Below are positions 23,653 through 27,057 of a stretch of 27,057 nucleotides of DNA, piece by piece. Both the position numbers and the translations under genes were made by a program. Position 1 is the first letter of the stretch. The number at the start of each line of letters is the position of its first letter. Below the pieces are notes generated by a model that saw only the letters and a program-made list of their open reading frames with translations, was not told the DNA's origin and searched no databases. Origin of the DNA: an uncultured Chlorobiaceae bacterium (GTDB taxonomy: Bacteria; Bacteroidota; Chlorobiia; Chlorobiales; Chlorobiaceae); NCBI GenBank assembly GCA_903929845.1, contig CAIYWF010000202.1:1-27057 (forward strand), given 5' to 3'.

Positions 23653-25155
23653 ATGAATATTCTTCTGATATACCCCGAATTTCCTGACACCTTCTGGAGT
23701 TTCAAGCACGCTCTGAAGTTTGTGAACAAAAAGGCTTCCCTTCCGCCGCTGGGTCTTTTAACAATAGCATCGATGCTTCCGGAAAGTTGGGATCGGAGAC
23801 TCGTAGATCTCAATGTCTCACCTCTTACCACCAAAGACATTGCATGGGCTGACATGGCATTCATAAGTGCGATGGCCGTACAGCAGGAGTCCGCACGAAA
23901 GGTAATATCCCTGTGCAACAAGGCTGGACTGAAAATAACTGCTGGCGGGCCTCTCTTCACTTCGGAGCACGAAGGGTTCCCTTTGGTTGATCATTTTGTA
24001 CTGAACGAAGCCGAACTTACCCTTCAGCCTTTTCTCGATGACCTGAGTAACGGAACACCGAAAAGAGTCTACTCATCAGAACTCTTTGCTGATATTACCC
24101 GTACACCTGTCCCGCAGTGGAATCTGCTCGACATAAAAAAGTATGCCTCAATGGCCCTGCAGTTTTCAAGAGGCTGCCCCTACCAATGCGATTTCTGCAA
24201 CGTCACGGCGCTTTTAGGCCATAAAATCCGCACAAAAAACAGCACCCAGATTATTGCTGAACTTGATGGAATACATCGGATGGGATGGCAGGACAACATC
24301 TTTTTTGTCGATGACAACTTCATTGCCCACAAGAGTTATCTGAAAAAAGAGCTGCTTCCCCGATTGATCGAATGGCAGAAAAAGAACAAAACCGCCAGCA
24401 GGTTTTATACCGAATGCTCCATCAATCTTGCCGATGATCCTGAGCTTATGGAGCTTATGTTCGAGGCAGGATTCTATCAGGTATTTATCGGTATTGAAAC
24501 ACCTGAAAACACAGCACTTGAAGCCTGCGGAAAACAGCACAATACCTCAAGGGATATGCTCAGCAACATCAAAAGAATCCAGCAGGCTGGCATGGAGGTA
24601 CAGGGCGGCTTTATCGTTGGTTTTGACAGCGACACACCTTCAATTTTTCAGAAGCAGATCGAATTCATCCAGAAAAGCGGCATTGTCACCGCAATGGTCG
24701 GCATTCTTCAAGCGCTTCCAGGCACAAAGCTCTATGACAGGATGCAAAAAGAGGGTCGCCTGCTGCATAACTCAAGCGGTGATAATGCCGACAGCAATAC
24801 GAACATTGTGCCGAAAATGGATATAGAGGTACTGCGCAGAGGATATACAGACATGATGACTCAGCTCTATGCGCCAAAACAGTATTACAAAAGAATCAAG
24901 ACGCTCCTGCAAGAATATCGGACACCGCAGTTAAAAGGAAAATTTCGCCTCAGTTACCTTCTTGCCTTTGCACGTTCAACGGTGTTGCTTGGCGTGGTTG
25001 GAAAGGAACGGTTCCAGTACTGGAAAATGCTGATATGGACTTTTTTTAACCACCAGCATGCCCTGCCTCATGCCATAACACTGGCTATCTATGGGCACCA
25101 CTTCCGCAAGGTCTGCAAGCTGCACCTCAAGGAAGCGCATCGAACTTCAGGATAG
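23653..25155 (+). CDS. B12-binding-domain radical SAM protein (DUF4070 type; BchQ/BchR- or HpnR-like)
   Basis: A 500-residue radical SAM enzyme. An N-terminal Rossmann-like B12-binding domain (about 1-140, 'MNILLIYPEFPDTFW', 'PPLGLLTIASMLP') lacks the DxHxxG base-on motif, as is usual for this class. The [4Fe-4S] motif is 'RGCPYQCDFCN' with Cys175, Cys179 and Cys182, followed by the radical SAM barrel to about 370 and a C-terminal DUF4070-like domain with basic and aromatic residues. Green sulfur bacteria use such proteins to methylate bacteriochlorophyll at C-8 and C-12 (BchQ, BchR); hopanoid methylases (HpnR) are also close. The substrate here cannot be assigned. GGAGG lies 10 bases before ATG 23653. 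The methyltransferase gene starts 55 bases after the stop. Confidence 0.85.
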   Translation: MNILLIYPEFPDTFWSFKHALKFVNKKASLPPLGLLTIASMLPESWDRRLVDLNVSPLTTKDIAWADMAFISAMAVQQESARKVISLCNKAGLKITAGGPLFTSEHEGFPLVDHFVLNEAELTLQPFLDDLSNGTPKRVYSSELFADITRTPVPQWNLLDIKKYASMALQFSRGCPYQCDFCNVTALLGHKIRTKNSTQIIAELDGIHRMGWQDNIFFVDDNFIAHKSYLKKELLPRLIEWQKKNKTASRFYTECSINLADDPELMELMFEAGFYQVFIGIETPENTALEACGKQHNTSRDMLSNIKRIQQAGMEVQGGFIVGFDSDTPSIFQKQIEFIQKSGIVTAMVGILQALPGTKLYDRMQKEGRLLHNSSGDNADSNTNIVPKMDIEVLRRGYTDMMTQLYAPKQYYKRIKTLLQEYRTPQLKGKFRLSYLLAFARSTVLLGVVGKERFQYWKMLIWTFFNHQHALPHAITLAIYGHHFRKVCKLHLKEAHRTSG

Positions 25156-25210
25156 CTTCTGTCATTCAAACAGACCGGATATTGCCGACAACCAATTTAC
25201 TGATTACATC

Positions 25211-26128
25211 ATGCTTCAATTGAAAAAAGCTGGAAGTCAGGCTCTTGAAAACCTCCGCTCAGAGGGGAGCTTTCCTCCGGCCTGGCAAAGCATGGAGGAG
25301 CTTGAAACCAAAACCAACGACATTGTGTCGCGTTTTCTTGATGAACGATTCAAGGTATCGAAGAAGCTTGGGGGCAGCTCTCTTCTAACAGAATTACTCG
25401 ACAGGGTGCTGCGCACTTCAGACACAGAATGTATGGACGACACTAAATTGCCCGAAACCGAAAAGCTGGAATTGGTAAAGGCGCTTGACCGACAAAACCA
25501 TCAGATGCAGCTCTACCCCCGATATGTTGCCCTTCTTCTCTCTCTTCTCGAAAAAGTAACAACACATGAACAACGAAAGCTACGGATTCTTGAACTGGCA
25601 AGCGGCTCAGGTGGGTTAGCGCTGGCGCTGGCTGAAGAGGCGCAACGAAAACAACTCCCTATCTCTGTTACTGGCTCAGATATTGTACCAAAATTTATCG
25701 AGGAGGGCAACCGTCAGGCCGAAGAGAAAAAACTTCCGCTTAACTTTCAACTGCTCAATGCCTTCAAGCTGCCAGAGTTCCATGAAGGCTCCTTTGACCT
25801 CATGGTCATCTCCCAGAGTCTTCACCATTTCACCCCAGGTCAACTCGCCATCATGATTGCCCAGTCAGCACAACAGACCAAAACAGCGTTCGTCGGTATA
25901 GATGGGTACCGCAGCATTCTGCTTGCCGGGGGCGTCCCACTCATGGCAAGCTTGCAGGGGATCCTCTCATTTGCCCTTGATGGCCTCACCTCCGCCCGAA
26001 AATTTTACAGCGAACTGGAGCTTGATCTTATTGCGGAGATTGCTACCGGTAAAAGAGATCATACCGTCACCTGCGACTGGCCCTTGAGTATTTTGACCGT
26101 TCGGTTTGATGGGAGATGCCCAGCCTGA
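25211..26128 (+). CDS. Class I SAM-dependent methyltransferase
   Basis: A 305-residue protein. The Rossmann methyltransferase domain begins about residue 120: motif I 'ILELASGSGG' (127-136), an acidic residue ending strand 2 at 'GSD' (155-157), and post-motif 'SLHHF' (203-207), as in UbiE/COQ5-like small-molecule methylases. The first 120 residues are helical and not recognised. ATG 25211 was chosen; the open frame runs 40 codons upstream into the radical SAM gene with unlike composition. It follows that gene after 55 bases on the same strand, suggesting the two act on the same pathway. The substrate is unknown, and a lipid or pigment is only a guess. Confidence 0.78.
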   Translation: MLQLKKAGSQALENLRSEGSFPPAWQSMEELETKTNDIVSRFLDERFKVSKKLGGSSLLTELLDRVLRTSDTECMDDTKLPETEKLELVKALDRQNHQMQLYPRYVALLLSLLEKVTTHEQRKLRILELASGSGGLALALAEEAQRKQLPISVTGSDIVPKFIEEGNRQAEEKKLPLNFQLLNAFKLPEFHEGSFDLMVISQSLHHFTPGQLAIMIAQSAQQTKTAFVGIDGYRSILLAGGVPLMASLQGILSFALDGLTSARKFYSELELDLIAEIATGKRDHTVTCDWPLSILTVRFDGRCPA

Positions 26129-26175
26129 GCAAAATACTTCCACAGCACTCTCTACAATTTGTCGCCCGCCCTTTC

Positions 26176-26205
26176 TTGCGTATCTTGGCAAAGATATCAT
26201 ATAAA
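26176..26205 (+). promoter_or_regulatory. Possible sigma-70 promoter of the decayed restriction gene
   Basis: TTGCGT (26176-26181) and TATAAA (26200-26205) are 18 bases apart and lie about 60 bases ahead of the position where the restriction-modification protein should start. Both match consensus loosely. It may be a relic. Confidence 0.35.
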
Positions 26206-26264
26206 TCCATCCAACCGAGAGGCTCCACAGTCCCCAACCACCCAAAGCATCTGAACAACATCCC

Positions 26265-26714
26265 ATAACCATTCAGGAGTACATCAACACCATCAACAGG
26301 CGATACAAGGCTGGAAATGCAACCGAACACAGCTACCGTGGAAACCTGCAAAATCTGTTGAAGTTACTGGCACCAAAGGTCGAGGTTACCAACGAACCGC
26401 AAAGAATTGATTGCGGCGCTCCTGACTACATCCTGACCTGCAAGGGAATTCCTGTCGGCTACATCGAGGCAAAGAACATCGGCAAGTCGCTCGACAGCAA
26501 GCTCTATAACGAGCAGTTTACCTGTTACAAAAGCTCTTTGCCAAATTTGATCATTACCGATTACCTCGAATTCCGGCTCTATCTGGAGGGACTTTTGTCA
26601 ACCTCCATTGTTCTTGCCGAGATAGAGAACGGTAAAATTGTTGCCCGCCCCGAGAACTTCAAGGCATTCACTGAACTGATTCAGGAATTCAGCCGATACA
26701 AAGGTCAGACTATT
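26265..26714 (+). pseudogene. N-terminal fragment of a restriction-modification protein (PD-(D/E)xK nuclease domain)
   Basis: From 26265 the frame reads 'ITIQEYINTINRRYKAGNAT', then 'EHSYRGNLQNLL', and onward without a stop to about 26714. This is the N-terminal nuclease part of large single-chain (type ISP/IIG-like) restriction-methylases. The PD-(D/E)xK residues survive: 'GAPDYIL' followed 13 residues after its Asp by 'EAK'. The codon where homologues have ATG is ATA (26265-26267). The frame is blocked by TAA at 26202-26204, and there is no ATG, GTG or TTG between that stop and TTG 26358. At about 26712, just after 'YKGQT', family-like sequence ends and insertion-sequence DNA begins; the frame then runs into noise. 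The methylase and target-recognition parts are absent. It is not functional as seen. Confidence 0.82.
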
Positions 26715-27057
26715 ATATACCCGATCTCCAGCTCCTCACAGACATCGAACAGATCGTTATCATAAAACCCGGCGTCCATGCGCACAATGATGGGGACATC
26801 TTCCCGGTATGCTGACCTGATTTTCTTGACCATATGTCTCAGCATCTTATCGACCGTATCGCCATGATTGGAATGCTTCTTGCCGCCACGGAACACTGCG
26901 TCTACCACATAACGACCCCAATTCAATTGCAGGGGCTGAAACCCTTTTACCTTTTTGTATGTAGGTTCAACACCGTGACGTTTTTCGGCATCATCGTTGT
27001 CGAAGACCGTCGTATCGAGGCCAAGCACAATAACCGGAGGCTTGGTCAGTTTCAGCC
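26705..27057 (-). mobile_element. Truncated IS1380-type transposase
   Basis: On the minus strand the frame is open from the window end to 26705, with about 117 codons inside the window. It contains 'VLGLDTTVF' and 'IIVRMDAGFYDNDLFD', the regions of the first and second catalytic Asp of IS1380-type DDE transposases. The 5' end lies beyond 27057. The 3' end breaks off after 'EELEIGYII', where family members continue for roughly another half protein with the catalytic Glu. No terminal inverted repeat is seen at the break. The start at 27028 suggested by a simple ORF call is GTG inside the coding region and not a real start. The element is therefore a remnant, or the junction is a rearrangement or assembly break. 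Confidence 0.8.

Noticed and set aside
26067..26351. 94-codon minus-strand frame between the methyltransferase and the restriction fragment
   Set aside because: It overlaps the methyltransferase end and the conserved restriction N-terminus in antisense and shows no family features.
1..27057. CRISPR arrays, tRNA or rRNA genes, tandem repeats
   Set aside because: No regularly spaced repeats, no cloverleaf-like sequence and no rRNA-like stretch were noticed on either strand; a covariance-model search was not possible here.

Overview
The window looks like a piece of a green sulfur bacterium chromosome (Chlorobiales; Chlorobium/Pelodictyon type). The strongest marker is a chlorosome envelope protein gene of the CsmA/CsmE family at about 22.4 kb. 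A cytoplasmic group 3b [NiFe] hydrogenase (sulfhydrogenase) and a BchQ/BchR-like B12-radical SAM protein fit that assignment. All identifications rest on reading the translated sequence and known family motifs; no database search was run.

Layout. (1) 1-4.1 kb, minus strand: an inner-membrane protein, two adjacent L,D-transpeptidases of different families (YkuD_2 type and YcbB type), and a SRPBCC lipid/ligand-binding-fold protein; this is a cell-envelope cluster. (2) 4.3-8.6 kb: the oxidative pentose phosphate set. pgl is on the plus strand and converges on a minus-strand run of GT4 glycosyltransferase - gnd - zwf; the 3' ends of pgl and zwf overlap. (3) 8.7-13.1 kb, minus strand: a YbaK-type tRNA-editing deacylase, a small outer-membrane beta-barrel, an aldehyde dehydrogenase, a TrmH/SpoU RNA methyltransferase, and an unknown membrane-anchored protein translationally coupled to the methyltransferase. 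(4) 13.4-18.8 kb, plus strand: a U32 'peptidase' (tRNA hydroxylation type), then the four-gene hydBGDA hydrogenase operon with overlapping or tightly spaced genes. HydA stops exactly at the last metal-ligand histidine motif, so it has no C-terminal maturation peptide. (5) 18.9-22.3 kb, minus strand: SlyD-like FKBP isomerase, MscS channel, protoporphyrinogen-oxidase-like flavoprotein, gamma-carbonic-anhydrase-like protein. (6) 22.4-26.1 kb, plus strand: csmE with a strong terminator, lptB, a B12-dependent radical SAM protein, and a class I SAM methyltransferase. (7) 26.2-27.06 kb: a decayed junction. The N-terminal PD-(D/E)xK nuclease part of a restriction-modification protein has ATA where the start ATG is expected, and it is fused tail-to-tail with a truncated IS1380-type transposase that runs off the window end.

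Most of the window is ordinary chromosomal housekeeping content. The most distinctive items are the extension-less hydrogenase large subunit, the csmE/lptB/radical-SAM/methyltransferase neighbourhood, and the restriction-gene/insertion-sequence scar at the right end. No rRNA, tRNA or CRISPR array was seen.
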